Assembly (NCBI RefSeq): GCF_900129645.1
Contig: NZ_FSQZ01000001.1
Span: forward strand, 806,001-870,000
Length of the DNA stretch: 64,000 bases
Reading direction: 5' to 3'
Origin: Acetomicrobium flavidum
Lineage (GTDB): Bacteria; Synergistota; Synergistia; Synergistales; Acetomicrobiaceae
Within the stretch, counting starts at the first letter, position 1. Every line of letters begins with the position of its first letter. Made by a program: the position numbers and the translations under genes. Positions 1-9,422 of the stretch are shown in pieces. The notes under the pieces were generated by a model, which saw nothing but the letters and a program-made list of their open reading frames with translations, searched no databases and was not told where the DNA came from.

Positions 1-456
1 CGATCTTAATGACAAGACCTTTTTCAAGCCTGAAGCCGGATTCAGCCTGTCCCATTTTGGGGCCAAAGGCTTAGAAGTTACGAAAAATCCAACTTGCGCA
101 AAGCTTATTCCAAGCACAGCCAAAGCAGACAGACACCCTATGGGCAACCACGTCTTAAGAAAAACGATCACGCTTTGGGCGCCTGCGCGAAAGATCCATT
201 GACCAGTCAAATTGACCTCATCGGAGATGTGAGAAAATTCAAAGACAAAGAAGTCCTTTAACGTATAAAAAATAAAGCCGCCCAAGAAAAAAAGTCCTAT
301 TATACCAACCAGCACGCTTGCCGATGCTATCAGGTCAACGCTTTTGGCTGCCTGACCTTCCTCACGCGCCTTTCTTCTTTTTCTCGGAGTGGCAGGCTCC
401 GTCCTCTCTTCGGCAAAAAGCTGTATGTTGAAAATAAGAAAATCGTTTACCGCCAA
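1..456 (-). CDS. flhB: FlhB, flagellar export switch protein, N-terminal part (cut by window edge)
   Basis: Only the first 152 codons are in the window. FlhB is an inner-membrane part of the flagellar type III export gate and switches export from rod/hook to filament proteins. The visible part reads LFAEERTEPATPRKRRKARE near residues 13-32, the conserved basic FlhB start, then hydrophobic segments around 40-60 and 90-115. I place the start at a TTG at 454-456, which overlaps the end of fliR by 10 bases and has GGAAGG nine bases upstream; no ATG lies in a suitable place. The autocleavage NPTH site lies outside the window. Identity is sure from motif and position after fliR; the exact start is less so. 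Confidence 0.88.
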   Translation of the reverse strand, partial: MAVNDFLIFNIQLFAEERTEPATPRKRRKAREEGQAAKSVDLIASASVLVGIIGLFFLGGFIFYTLKDFFVFEFSHISDEVNLTGQWIFRAGAQSVIVFLKTWLPIGCLSALAVLGISFAQVGFFVTSKPLAPKWDRLNPASGLKKVLSLRS

Positions 457-1232
457 ATCAACACACCTTCCAAACCAAAGACTATCGCTTTACCAATCTC
501 GGCCTGAAGTATATCCACCAACAATGGTACCATGAACATCAAAATTAGCATCCCGAGCAATATCTTCAATGAAAAGCCCAAAACGAAGACGTTCATCTGC
601 GGCACGGTCCTTGCGACAAAGCCAAGCCCTATATCTGCCAACACCATGGCCCCTGCAAAGGGCAGGGATATCTTAAGCGCCAGATAAAATACTTGAGCCA
701 GCCATTTGCCAAATCCCGGATCTATGGCCCACGACCATTTCCATACTCCCAGGGGAAGTAATTTAAAACTTTGCACTAAGCTCTGAAATAACAAAAGATG
801 GCCATTCCATCTCAAGTAGAACCACAACGCCAGCATAAACTTGAGTTGACCCAAAATCGAAACCTGGGCTTCGGAGAAGGGGTCCATTATGTTGACCATT
901 CCCAGCCCCATCTGAATTCCCAAAAAGCCCCCGGCAACCTGAAATGCATAAAGCGGCAGAGATGCAAGAAATCCAATCCCAATGCCTATAAAAAATTCCC
1001 TGACGGCCGCTAGGATCAGCAATATTATATTGCTCTCAAACAAGGTATTAAGATCGGAAACGTTAAGCATTGGAGCAACTATGAGGGAAAGCAATAAAAC
1101 CAACAAAAACTTCAAAGGCACAGGATAGGATGGCGGACTAAAGGCCGGAGATGCAATGGTCATTCCAAGAAACCTTAACGAGCTAAGAAAAATAACAAAT
1201 AAATATTGTACGAGAGGCTCCTGAAAATTCAT
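447..1232 (-). CDS. fliR: FliR, flagellar export gate protein
   Basis: FliR is a membrane component of the flagellar export gate (FliP5Q4R1). The 261-residue product has the family's length and about six hydrophobic segments, with the FliR-like N-terminus (SLRFLGMTIASPAFSPPSYP, about residues 18-37) and a central VAAVREFFIGIGIGF-type stretch. Its ATG overlaps the end of fliQ by four bases and its end overlaps the TTG start of flhB, so translation is probably coupled. Identification is firm from order (fliP-fliQ-fliR-flhB) and sequence. Confidence 0.95.
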   Translation of the reverse strand: MNFQEPLVQYLFVIFLSSLRFLGMTIASPAFSPPSYPVPLKFLLVLLLSLIVAPMLNVSDLNTLFESNIILLILAAVREFFIGIGIGFLASLPLYAFQVAGGFLGIQMGLGMVNIMDPFSEAQVSILGQLKFMLALWFYLRWNGHLLLFQSLVQSFKLLPLGVWKWSWAIDPGFGKWLAQVFYLALKISLPFAGAMVLADIGLGFVARTVPQMNVFVLGFSLKILLGMLILMFMVPLLVDILQAEIGKAIVFGLEGVLIWR

Positions 1233-1504
1233 GGCACCAAGTTAGCCATATTTCCGAACAAATATCTTGCAAACTCGCTGACGTGACCAAACATCCATGG
1301 ACCGAGCAAGAAAAGCAGCAAAAATACCGCAAGAATTTTTGGTATGAACACTAAAGTCTGCTCCTGAATGGAGGTGGCCGTCTGGAGTATCCCTATTAAC
1401 AATCCTATAACCATGGTCACGAGCAGAACCGGCATGCTTGATAACAAGATTATCCATATGGCTTGTTGAAATACATCGCTTACCGACAACTTCCTCACCT
1501 TCAC
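1229..1504 (-). CDS. fliQ: FliQ, flagellar export gate protein
   Basis: FliQ is a small two-helix membrane protein of the export gate. The 91-residue product has two long hydrophobic helices (about residues 15-40 and 53-75) and the family hallmark LQTATSIQEQTLVFIPKI between them. It starts with GTG and overlaps fliP upstream and fliR downstream by four bases each, the tight packing expected for these stoichiometric partners. Confidence 0.96.
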   Translation of the reverse strand: MKVRKLSVSDVFQQAIWIILLSSMPVLLVTMVIGLLIGILQTATSIQEQTLVFIPKILAVFLLLFLLGPWMFGHVSEFARYLFGNMANLVP

Positions 1505-2268
1505 TTAAAGCTGCTTACAACGCTGTATATGACCAAATCCCACCCGTCGGCCACGACGAAAAGGAGCACTTTAAACGGAAGAGATACCAACATCGGTGGA
1601 AGCATTATCATGCCCATGCTCAACAATATGCTTGCCACTATCATATCCACAACTATAAAGGGAATAAAGATCAGTATGCCCATTTGAAAGGCTTTTTTAA
1701 GCTCGCCTATCATAAATGCCGGTATCAATACCCTCGTTGGGACGTCATCATGGTTTTTCGGTTGGGGCATTTCCGCCAACGAGACCATTAACGACAATTC
1801 CTCGTCGCCAACCTGCGAGAACATGAAATCCCTTAGGGGTTTAATGGCCTTGCCGTAAGCTTCAGAAGTGGTCATCTTTCCTTCCACATAGGGAGTGATG
1901 GAGTTATTATATATCTGTTGCCAAACAGGAGACATCGTAAAAAAGGTCAAAAATAACGCCAAGGTGACCAATACCTGATTTGGCGGTAACTGCTGAAGTC
2001 CAATGGACTGACGCACGAAACCCAGCACCACCAGGATGCGCGTAAAACTTGTAACCATAAGAACTATAGCCGGTGCCAGGCTAAGTATTGTAATTAGAGC
2101 AATGATTTGAAGTGTCAAAGCAACATCGCTTGGAGAACCGCTGGGCCTGACATTTACATCAAGGGCTGGAAAAGGTATATTTTCAGGTTGGGCAAATGCA
2201 CCTTTGCTCAACAACAATAGCAGAAAACAAAATCCCAAAAAAAATGAAAAACTGAATTTGATCTTCAC
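1501..2268 (-). CDS. fliP: FliP, flagellar export gate protein
   Basis: FliP forms the ring of the export gate. The 255-residue product has a signal peptide (hydrophobic residues about 7-25, ending near AFAQ), then a periplasmic stretch and four membrane segments. Signature stretches are MVTSFTRILVVLGFVRQSIG (about 86-105) and RVLIPAFMIGELKKAF in the C-terminal half. It starts at GTG with AGGTG upstream, one base after the fliO stop, and overlaps fliQ by four bases. Length and motifs are normal for the family. Confidence 0.96.
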   Translation of the reverse strand: MKIKFSFSFFLGFCFLLLLLSKGAFAQPENIPFPALDVNVRPSGSPSDVALTLQIIALITILSLAPAIVLMVTSFTRILVVLGFVRQSIGLQQLPPNQVLVTLALFLTFFTMSPVWQQIYNNSITPYVEGKMTTSEAYGKAIKPLRDFMFSQVGDEELSLMVSLAEMPQPKNHDDVPTRVLIPAFMIGELKKAFQMGILIFIPFIVVDMIVASILLSMGMIMLPPMLVSLPFKVLLFVVADGWDLVIYSVVSSFK

Positions 2269-2269
2269 C

Positions 2270-2653
2270 TTAGTTCACCTGGATATCCGATCCATGTCCC
2301 TTTCCCCACTCATCAGACTTCCATCTACCCAAAAGCATCACGCCTGATTTGCCCGCAAAGACACCGATCATTTCATTCCCGCAACGAATAAGATATACCT
2401 TATCGGTTCCAAGAGGCAAAAGAGCGACTAATTGCAACTCATTGGACCTCTTCAGCAATCCCCTCCTTGAAGCATAACGATAAAACAATATCGCCGCAAC
2501 GGCGATCAAGGACAAAATCGCGATGACCTTAACAATATATGCAGTGGCAGAAAACTCATATCCCCCTTGATTGGCTAAAGATCCCTTGACATTCGAACAT
2601 AACAAGAAAGCGAGGCACCACAGAATACCTCGCTTAGCTAACTTTAATGACAA
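2270..2653 (-). CDS. fliO: FliO/FliZ-type flagellar assembly protein
   Basis: FliO helps FliP fold and assemble. The 127-residue product has a signal-like N-terminal hydrophobic stretch (about 9-27), one membrane helix (about 42-62), then a cytoplasmic domain with the FliO pattern (NELQLVALLPLGTDKVYLI). It starts at a TTG with GGGGA upstream. The family is poorly conserved, so position between cheY and fliP, the same place as fliZ in B. subtilis, carries much of the call. Confidence 0.85.
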   Translation of the reverse strand: MSLKLAKRGILWCLAFLLCSNVKGSLANQGGYEFSATAYIVKVIAILSLIAVAAILFYRYASRRGLLKRSNELQLVALLPLGTDKVYLIRCGNEMIGVFAGKSGVMLLGRWKSDEWGKGHGSDIQVN

Positions 2654-2675
2654 CTAAATCGTCCCCTTGAAGAAT

Positions 2676-3038
2676 CTATTGAGATAAAGCCTTCTCCAAA
2701 GCCTGCAAAACCCTATCAGGCTGAAAAGGCTTTACTATAAAATCCAAAGCCCCAGCTTTGATGGCTTCTATGACCAATGCCTGTTGGCCCATAGCGCTTA
2801 CCATCACGATCTTGGCGTTAGGATCTATCTTCTTGATCTCCTTGACTGCCGTTATTCCGTCCATTTCGGGCATAGTTATATCCATAGTTACAATATCAGG
2901 TTTGGATTCCTTATAGGCGGCAACAGCCTCTACGCCATTGGATACCTCTCCGGCGATCTCATACCCATTTTTTACCAAAATGTCCTTTAACATCATTCTC
3001 ATGAAGGCCGCATCGTCAACAATAAGCACCTTAGGCAC
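2676..3038 (-). CDS. cheY: CheY, single-domain chemotaxis response regulator
   Basis: A 120-residue receiver domain with nothing attached. The acidic pocket is D8/D9, the phosphoacceptor D53 sits in IVTMDITMPEMDG, S81 takes the Thr/Ser switch place, and K103 is the conserved lysine (FIVKPF). It should bind the FliM/FliY switch when phosphorylated by CheA and change motor bias. It lies between fliY and fliO, as in B. subtilis and Thermotoga. No kinase or receptor genes are in this window. Confidence 0.95.
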   Translation of the reverse strand: MPKVLIVDDAAFMRMMLKDILVKNGYEIAGEVSNGVEAVAAYKESKPDIVTMDITMPEMDGITAVKEIKKIDPNAKIVMVSAMGQQALVIEAIKAGALDFIVKPFQPDRVLQALEKALSQ

Positions 3039-3057
3039 TAAAGGATCCCCCTTTGTT

Positions 3058-4167
3058 TCAGCGTAATGATTTAACTCTCTCAGAACGATTTACTATTTCT
3101 GTAATGCGAACTCCAAAATTTTCGTCAATCACGACTACTTCTCCCCTGGCTATAAGCTTTCCGTTGACTAAGATATCCACCGGATCACCGGCCATTTTGT
3201 CTAATTCTATCACAGAACCGGGCGATAAACTCAATATCTCTCCAATGGTCTTGAAAGCTTGTCCCAATCTTACGGTAATCCGCACGGGCACGTCCATTAT
3301 CAAATCGAAATTTTGAGGTTCGACGTCCTCTCTTTGTGATGTACTTGCATCCAACGGCACGAATTCGGCTGGCCTTGCCTCAACAACCCTTGATTCTTGC
3401 TTTAATGCGCCGGAATCCCTAACAGTTTGCCTCATGTGAGTTTTTTCCACAGGCTCAGAGGCAACTTTTGCTTGTTGAGGCTTTTGCTGAGCCTTTTCTT
3501 CCATCCCAGGCTGTAACGTAACAGTTTTTTTAATCTCATCCATGAGCAAAAGGGCGATCTTCTGCGGCATTAAGCTCCACATGGACAATTTACCAACACC
3601 TTTAATGTCAGCCTCCATTGAAAATGCCCAAACCTTCTCATCGGAGGCTAGCGCATCAAATGGTATCCATTCGCCGGACTTCATGGCACAGGACGTATTC
3701 TTAATGCCTATCCGCCTGCCTCTGAGTAAATTTACCATCTCGGATACCGCAGCCCCGGTTATCTGGCTAACGCCTTCCTGGGCAGCGCTTAAGTACAGGT
3801 CGTTCATTTCGGCCGGCAACTCGGCTCCATCACCGCCCATCATTATGTCGGCAAGCAAAAGGGCCATTTTTTCCTCCATCAAGAAGGCTTGGATCCAGCC
3901 TTCAAAGACATCATATTCAACAAGATAAAGCATCACGTTGTGGGATTGAAATTTTTCGGCAAGGCCTTTTTGATCATAAAAATCGCTCTCCTTGACATCG
4001 ACAACTACTTCTTCGCCAGAAAGAAGCTGTAAAACGTTAGATAATGCTTGGGCATATATGTGCGCAATTTCCTTTAGGTCCTCGATTTCCTTTGCCTTCG
4101 AGGCTCCCGCCCCTATTCCCTTAAGGAGAGCTTCTATTTCTTCCTGGCTCAACAGTTCGTCAGCCAT
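3058..4167 (-). CDS. fliY: FliY, switch protein: CheC-like domain plus FliN domain
   Basis: The 369-residue product has three parts. A FliM-like N-terminal peptide ([13 protein letters not shown], residues 5-17) should bind CheY-P. A CheC/FliY-like domain spans about 28-220. After a low-complexity linker (about 225-285), a FliN/SpoA domain covers about 288-369 ([36 protein letters not shown]). It belongs to the C-ring. In B. subtilis the middle domain also dephosphorylates CheY-P, using an Asn in each of two motifs. Here those places read E33-I-A-H36 and E131-G-V-S134, so both Asn are gone and the phosphatase function is probably lost. It overlaps fliM by eight bases. Confidence 0.93.
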   Translation of the reverse strand: MADELLSQEEIEALLKGIGAGASKAKEIEDLKEIAHIYAQALSNVLQLLSGEEVVVDVKESDFYDQKGLAEKFQSHNVMLYLVEYDVFEGWIQAFLMEEKMALLLADIMMGGDGAELPAEMNDLYLSAAQEGVSQITGAAVSEMVNLLRGRRIGIKNTSCAMKSGEWIPFDALASDEKVWAFSMEADIKGVGKLSMWSLMPQKIALLLMDEIKKTVTLQPGMEEKAQQKPQQAKVASEPVEKTHMRQTVRDSGALKQESRVVEARPAEFVPLDASTSQREDVEPQNFDLIMDVPVRITVRLGQAFKTIGEILSLSPGSVIELDKMAGDPVDILVNGKLIARGEVVVIDENFGVRITEIVNRSERVKSLR

Positions 4168-5185
4168 GTATCAATTCCTCCTCAGTCTGCAATTCCACGT
4201 CTTCATCTTCAGTGAACGGTCTAAGTATCTTTGCCGAATATCTTTTATTATGAATGCCTGCCTGAGCCAGAAACTTAACTTGATTACCTACTATTATCTT
4301 AATTGGTTGAGAATAAGGCTCTTCCAGCTTAATAACATCGCCAACCTGAAGTTTAAGTACATCTTTTAATGCCAAATCTGCATGTCCTATTTCCGCGCTA
4401 ATGGGCACCTTGACCTTGAGCAATCTTTTTATTAGATGTTCCCTTGAAGCCTCATCCTCTTTAGTTCCCGTAGAGACGAACCACTGCTGTGAGCTTAAAC
4501 GGTCAATGATCGGCTCAATGGCAAAATAGGGAATACAAAGATTTATGAAACCGTCAACTTCTCCTAACTTTACCTGTAAAGTAACCACAACGACTATATC
4601 GGATGCCGGGCAAATTTGGGCAAAATAAGGATTGCTTTCCATGTTCTGTATCCTAAACCTAATGTCCACAATCGTGGACCAGCTTTCCTCAAGCAACTCC
4701 AGCATCCTCATGACGACACGTTCAGTGACAGTACGTTCTATGTCCGTAAGCTCTCGTGGTTTATAGACGGCCTTTCCCGGCCCTCCAAGCATCCTGTCTA
4801 TGATGGCAAACACAAGACGTGGATTTATCTCCAGAAGGGCATTGCTACTGAGCGGGTACATCTCCATGATCACTATTACGGTAGGCTGCACAAGTGATTT
4901 TACAAATTCATCATACGATAGTTGTTCTACTGAAGCCACCTCAACAGACACCATGGCTCTGACAAAAGATGAAAAGGCAGTGGTAAGTTGACGGGCAAAA
5001 AACTCATGGATCATTTGAATTGCCCTTAATTGGTCTTTATTGAACTTATCCGGGCGCTTGAAATCGTAGACCTTGACAGCTCTTTCCTTTTCTTCTTCCG
5101 TCAAAGAAGAAACATCAATGGTGCCGCTCGTAAGCGCTTTTAAAAGGGCATCTATCTCGCTTTGGGACAGTACTTCAGGCCCCAT
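4160..5185 (-). CDS. fliM: FliM, flagellar switch protein
   Basis: FliM is the middle ring protein of the C-ring and the main CheY-P target. The 341-residue product starts with the CheY-binding peptide ([14 protein letters not shown], about 4-17), continues with the CheC-like middle domain ([20 protein letters not shown], about 44-63) and ends with a SpoA domain (about 255-325; [17 protein letters not shown]). Size and layout are normal. Its end overlaps the FliY start by eight bases. Confidence 0.96.
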   Translation of the reverse strand: MGPEVLSQSEIDALLKALTSGTIDVSSLTEEEKERAVKVYDFKRPDKFNKDQLRAIQMIHEFFARQLTTAFSSFVRAMVSVEVASVEQLSYDEFVKSLVQPTVIVIMEMYPLSSNALLEINPRLVFAIIDRMLGGPGKAVYKPRELTDIERTVTERVVMRMLELLEESWSTIVDIRFRIQNMESNPYFAQICPASDIVVVVTLQVKLGEVDGFINLCIPYFAIEPIIDRLSSQQWFVSTGTKEDEASREHLIKRLLKVKVPISAEIGHADLALKDVLKLQVGDVIKLEEPYSQPIKIIVGNQVKFLAQAGIHNKRYSAKILRPFTEDEDVELQTEEELIHG

Positions 5186-5201
5186 CCGGCTTCACCACCG
5201 C

Positions 5202-5657
5202 TCACTGAAGTATAAACTCTTGAAAAAGAGCACTTCTTACAGGAAGGCTGCCCTTAAACGCCGGCAGAATGGCATTTAAGCGCTTGGTTATGTCTTGGGC
5301 CAATGCCATGACTCCGTCGGCAGTGCGAAGATCATCATAATATCTGTCCTTACAGGTTAAAATGACCTCATTTTTCATCTTGCTAATCCATCCCTCGTCG
5401 GAAAACTCCGTGATCAAAGTTGGATCGGCTAACTCTAAAGCCAAATTAAACCTTGCTATATGAGGTTCCTTGTCCGCCAAATTTACGGTAAAGTCACCCA
5501 AATTAAGAATGGCACCGGGCTTTGAGAAATCACCAGAAGTATCATGTATCGGTTGTGGGCTTCCAAAAAACTTCATTCCGAGAAAAACGCCACCACCAAT
5601 GCCAAGGGCTAAACAAACTACTCCTATTATTATAATAAATAAAAACCGTTTTATCAT
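5202..5657 (-). CDS. fliL: FliL, stator-associated membrane protein
   Basis: A 151-residue single-pass protein: N-terminal membrane helix (about 4-27, rich in Ile, Val and Gly) followed by the periplasmic FliL domain with the family pattern (LGDFTVNLAD...IARFNLALELAD) and a C-terminal VRSALFQEFILQ, as in other FliL proteins. FliL rings surround the MotAB stator. It sits between motB and fliM, a common place. Confidence 0.93.
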   Translation of the reverse strand: MIKRFLFIIIIGVVCLALGIGGGVFLGMKFFGSPQPIHDTSGDFSKPGAILNLGDFTVNLADKEPHIARFNLALELADPTLITEFSDEGWISKMKNEVILTCKDRYYDDLRTADGVMALAQDITKRLNAILPAFKGSLPVRSALFQEFILQ

Positions 5658-5695
5658 TATAATTATACCTCACTGATTAAGTAGACTGAACTGCT

Positions 5696-6415
5696 CTAAT
5701 AACCTACATCCGATAATATAACTATATCGACCCTTCTGTTAATTCGCCGATGCTCATCCGTATCGTTTGGAACCAAAGGGTGCGACGATCCGTAGCCAAC
5801 CGTCCGAATCCTTTTGGGGTCAACCCCAACTTCGCTTAAATAGGAACCCACGCTTGCCGCCCTCATAGCGGATAAACCTAAGTTATCCCTGTATGGGCCT
5901 CCTCGTAACGGCACGTTATCCGTGTGGCCCTCAACAGAAATTTGGCTGGGCAATTCCTTGATAATTTGACCAATCTTATATATTAAACGTTTAGCTGATG
6001 GGTAAAGATCGATACTACCAGTTGGAAACAGTATGCCATCCATTATCGAAATCACGATTCCCCTTTCCTCCACACGAACGACGACACCTTCAGTCAATTC
6101 TTCAGCCTCTAGCATTTTTACTATCATCTCATGGATTTTTTGTGCCTTCATAGCATTGAAATATACATCCTTACTGGGGGTAACCGGCTGTTCCCCAACA
6201 GAAACTTCTTCTTCAGGTACTCCGATAACCCCACCCGATAACACTCCTATCGCGCTTTGAAAGGAGTAAATCATTTTTTGGAATTTCTGCACATCGATGC
6301 TGGAAAAGGAGTACAAAAATACGAAAAACGTCAGCAACAATGTCACCATATCGCCGTATGTGGTGAGCCAATTTCCCTTTAATTCAGGTATTTCCTTTCT
6401 TTTTCTCCTGGCCAT
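5696..6415 (-). CDS. motB: MotB, stator protein with peptidoglycan-binding domain
   Basis: MotB anchors the stator to the wall and forms the ion channel with MotA. The 239-residue product has one membrane helix with the ion-carrying aspartate D22 (TTYGDMVTLLLTFF, about 18-31), a plug/linker region, and a C-terminal OmpA-like domain with VEGHTDNVPL and the NRRVDI motif. Residues near D22 do not decide safely between proton and sodium coupling. It follows motA by 17 bases. Confidence 0.95.
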   Translation of the reverse strand: MARRKRKEIPELKGNWLTTYGDMVTLLLTFFVFLYSFSSIDVQKFQKMIYSFQSAIGVLSGGVIGVPEEEVSVGEQPVTPSKDVYFNAMKAQKIHEMIVKMLEAEELTEGVVVRVEERGIVISIMDGILFPTGSIDLYPSAKRLIYKIGQIIKELPSQISVEGHTDNVPLRGGPYRDNLGLSAMRAASVGSYLSEVGVDPKRIRTVGYGSSHPLVPNDTDEHRRINRRVDIVILSDVGY

Positions 6416-6432
6416 TAAAGGCTACACCTGCT

Positions 6433-7212
6433 TCATTCGGTTTCTCTTTTTTTATCCAGTTCATCACGAGCTCTTGGGGGCAGAAATACTTTCAATCTTT
6501 CTTCAACAAGCCTAGGGTTTTCCCCGGCCTGTATAGCCAATATTCCCTCCACTATCATTTCTCTTGTCATTACTTCCTCTTGAGTCCTGACGGTCAATTT
6601 ACGTGCAATGGGGATGCCAAAAACGTTTGCCAGTATCGATCCGTAAAAAGTAGTGATCAGAGCAACCGCCATGCCTGGGCCCAAAGCGTTGGGGTCGTCT
6701 AAATGCCCTAACATCTGTATCAAACCAATGAGGGTACCAAGCATCCCGAAGGCTGGCGACAATTCAGCCAATGTGTCAAACATGAATTTATTGCCGGCAT
6801 GCCTTTCCTCGAGGAGACCTATTTCGGTATCGAGGATCGACTTGACCAACTCAGGATCGGTACCATCCACCACAAGTTGAATGGATTTTCTCATGAAGAG
6901 ATCGTCGAGCTGTTCCGCATCGTCCTCCAGCGATAGGAGCCCTTCGCGCCTTGCTTTTTCCGCAAAACTCACTAGCGTTTGTACTATGGAGATGAGCTCA
7001 GGGCTTTCGGCAAAGAAGGCCTTCTTCAATATTTGTCCCAAGGACAAAACCCGCTTCCAGGGATTGGATAATATGGTTCCGCCAAGAGCTCCTCCAACCA
7101 CTATCAGCACCGAAGGCAAGTTGATGAACGCCATTACATCTCCGCCTGCAACTATCCCCCCGACTACCATTATGCATGCAAGGGCCAACCCGATAAAGCT
7201 GGCAAGATCCAC
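6433..7212 (-). CDS. motA: MotA, stator ion channel protein
   Basis: The 259-residue product has four membrane helices: two at the N-terminus (about 1-50, Gly/Ala/Val-rich) and two around 150-200, with a large cytoplasmic loop between. The conserved prolines are in LSPAFGMLGTLIGL and FGIPIARKL. It begins at a GTG two bases after flbD and is followed by motB, the usual pair. The PomA/MotA choice (Na+ or H+) is not decided here. Confidence 0.95.
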   Translation of the reverse strand: MDLASFIGLALACIMVVGGIVAGGDVMAFINLPSVLIVVGGALGGTILSNPWKRVLSLGQILKKAFFAESPELISIVQTLVSFAEKARREGLLSLEDDAEQLDDLFMRKSIQLVVDGTDPELVKSILDTEIGLLEERHAGNKFMFDTLAELSPAFGMLGTLIGLIQMLGHLDDPNALGPGMAVALITTFYGSILANVFGIPIARKLTVRTQEEVMTREMIVEGILAIQAGENPRLVEERLKVFLPPRARDELDKKRETE

Positions 7213-7214
7213 TG

Positions 7215-7430
7215 TTATGCCTCCTCGTCCATTCTAGCGATGCAATTGCCGCTTGATCTTCTCTTGTAATAAGACACTACCAGGTCTACGACCTGACCTA
7301 CAGGTTCTTCGACCACATATCTATGACCATTCACAAGCGTAATCACCGTGTCGGGAGTTGCCTCAACAGTCTCGATGAGGTCAGCATTAATCACGAACTT
7401 GCTACCCCTAAGCCTTGTGACCTCGATCAA
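7215..7430 (-). CDS. flbD: FlbD/SwrD family small flagellar protein
   Basis: A 71-residue protein starting MIEVTRLRGSKFVINADLIE, the typical FlbD/SwrD beginning, followed by VNGHRYVVEEPVGQVVDLVV. In B. subtilis SwrD raises motor power and lies in the same place between flgE and the motor genes; its mechanism is not settled. The start is a TTG (GAGGGGATG upstream). It sits two bases before motA. Confidence 0.88.
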   Translation of the reverse strand: MIEVTRLRGSKFVINADLIETVEATPDTVITLVNGHRYVVEEPVGQVVDLVVSYYKRRSSGNCIARMDEEA

Positions 7431-7456
7431 AATGTATCACATCCCCTCGCCAAAAA

Positions 7457-9376
7457 CTAGCGCTTCAGGTTTATCAACTCTTCCAACACCTGATCGCTCG
7501 TTGTGATAACCCTTGCATTTGCCTGAAATCCCCTTTGAGCGATGATTAGCTTGGTAAACTCGTCGGCAAGATCGACATTGGACATCTCCAGGTTACCGCC
7601 CGCTAACGTACCGGCACCGCCGCTTCCCGGAGTAACCAGCTGCGGCAAACCAGAGTTGGCAGTAGGGATAAAATTAGTCATCCCCGTCTTCTCTAGGCCT
7701 GCCGGGTTGGGAAAAAGTGCCAGGGCAATTGAATACAAAGCATTTGTCCTACCGTTACTATATACGCCCATTATATTACCGTCGGAGCCTATCGAATAAT
7801 CCTGCAATACGCCCATCGCATAGCCGTCTTGATAGTATGCCTTGGTGGTAAAATCCGAGCCAAATTGGGTAACGCCATCTATTAAGCTCTTTCCCAAAGA
7901 TTCTCCGGAGAAATCAAACTTAACCTGGGAGTCCATGGCACCAACGGAAGAAAATCCTAAATCGACATTAGCCACTCCGCTACCGGTAAGTTTACCATCC
8001 GAATCGAACTTTATCACCCCGGTATTATTGGAAATGGGTATGCCGGGCTCGGAAGGAAACCATGCCCTCCATCGCCATTCGTTAGCTCCTATCTTTTCAA
8101 AGGCAACCTCAACGGTATGGGGGTTACCCAAAGAATCGTAGATATCGATCTTTGTGGTATGAATTGACGAGGTTCGCTGGTTTAAAGTCGAAGCAACTTC
8201 ATATGTAGTCCCATTATCGACGCTGGCCAAAAAGATGAGTCCCTTTCCGTCACCCGTTGCGTTAAGCTTGACATCGACGTTGCCAGCAAATTGATTAGAG
8301 GTTTCGGGAACGATCAGCCCTCCGGCTGGGATTGCAAAGGTACCGTCTGCGTTGACGGGAACATCGACCGAAAAGGAAGACCAATTGTTTGAACTGTCTT
8401 GTCCCCAAAGCGTCATCGCCATGTTCCCGTCGCCCTTATCGGTAAATTCGGCGAGGTAAGTCCTAGTCATATTATCGTTTCCCTTGAACGACAGGGTCGC
8501 GTAATCCATGATGCCGGATATCTGCTGCTTCCATGTCACGTTACTTGATGAATCAAGCAACTGCAGCTCGCCCGTGCCATCATCGAAGTGCAACGTATAA
8601 GTATTGCCTCCCAAGCTTACAGACGCGTCATCAAACACTGGCAATCCTGTCGTCGCGTTTATACCGCTCGGTTTTAATCCAACAGTTTCATTGCCTATTT
8701 TTACAGTCAGCAGGTTGGTACCGCTTGTGTCTTCTGCGATGGAAACGTTATAAGCCGTACCCCCAATTTCGGCGATCGTGGTAAAGTTGGGATTCGTCAG
8801 TCCCATCGGGAGATATGCGGGAACCCTGCTGTCGAGGTTGCACTGCATGCCCAATACCTCGGTGGCCTTCGCGCTTAGCTTCTGGCCGACGGGAATGTTA
8901 AGCGGCACTAGCTGAGTACCCCTAATGTACTGGGACGGGTTATTAGGGTCTACGGTAAGTTGATATCCCATCACAGTATATCCCGTCCCCGACTGGACGA
9001 TGTTGCCGTTTCCGTCCAGGACGAAATTGCCTGCCCTGGAGTAAACGTTACCGCTGCCGTTGTTTAAGACGAAATAACCGTCCCCCTGTATGGCGACGTC
9101 GGTGCGATTTCCCGTATATTGCAAAGGTCCGGCAGAATGAATGGTCTCAACCGCGGCGACCGTCGTGCCAAGCCCTATCTGCATGGGGTTTATCCCGCCG
9201 ATGTCTCCCTGAGGAGCTGTAGCACCTCTGCTTGTCTCGTAAAGCAAGTCTTGAAATGTGACAACTGATTTTTTAAATCCGGCAGTATTTACGTTAGCGA
9301 TATTGTTGCCTATCACATCGAGCATTGTCTGATGGCTTCTAATTCCACTTACACCTGAATTTAAAGATCTAAGCAT
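7457..9376 (-). CDS. flgE: FlgE, flagellar hook protein (long form)
   Basis: The 639-residue product is a rod/hook/filament axial protein: N-terminal MLRSLNSGVSGIRSHQTMLD and NNIANVNTAGFK (about 28-39), a C-terminal axial helix (NVDLADEFTKLIIAQRGFQA, then QVLEELINL), and a large middle part with extra beta domains. At 639 residues it is much longer than B. subtilis FlgE (about 264) and Salmonella FlgE (about 400), so outer hook domains are enlarged. Flagellum-specific export needs no signal peptide and none is present. It is preceded by flgD, its cap protein. Confidence 0.95.
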   Translation of the reverse strand: MLRSLNSGVSGIRSHQTMLDVIGNNIANVNTAGFKKSVVTFQDLLYETSRGATAPQGDIGGINPMQIGLGTTVAAVETIHSAGPLQYTGNRTDVAIQGDGYFVLNNGSGNVYSRAGNFVLDGNGNIVQSGTGYTVMGYQLTVDPNNPSQYIRGTQLVPLNIPVGQKLSAKATEVLGMQCNLDSRVPAYLPMGLTNPNFTTIAEIGGTAYNVSIAEDTSGTNLLTVKIGNETVGLKPSGINATTGLPVFDDASVSLGGNTYTLHFDDGTGELQLLDSSSNVTWKQQISGIMDYATLSFKGNDNMTRTYLAEFTDKGDGNMAMTLWGQDSSNNWSSFSVDVPVNADGTFAIPAGGLIVPETSNQFAGNVDVKLNATGDGKGLIFLASVDNGTTYEVASTLNQRTSSIHTTKIDIYDSLGNPHTVEVAFEKIGANEWRWRAWFPSEPGIPISNNTGVIKFDSDGKLTGSGVANVDLGFSSVGAMDSQVKFDFSGESLGKSLIDGVTQFGSDFTTKAYYQDGYAMGVLQDYSIGSDGNIMGVYSNGRTNALYSIALALFPNPAGLEKTGMTNFIPTANSGLPQLVTPGSGGAGTLAGGNLEMSNVDLADEFTKLIIAQRGFQANARVITTSDQVLEELINLKR

Positions 9377-9422
9377 AGATATCCCCTCCAGCTATTCGCA
9401 TTTTGGCAGGCCTTCCCTTGCT

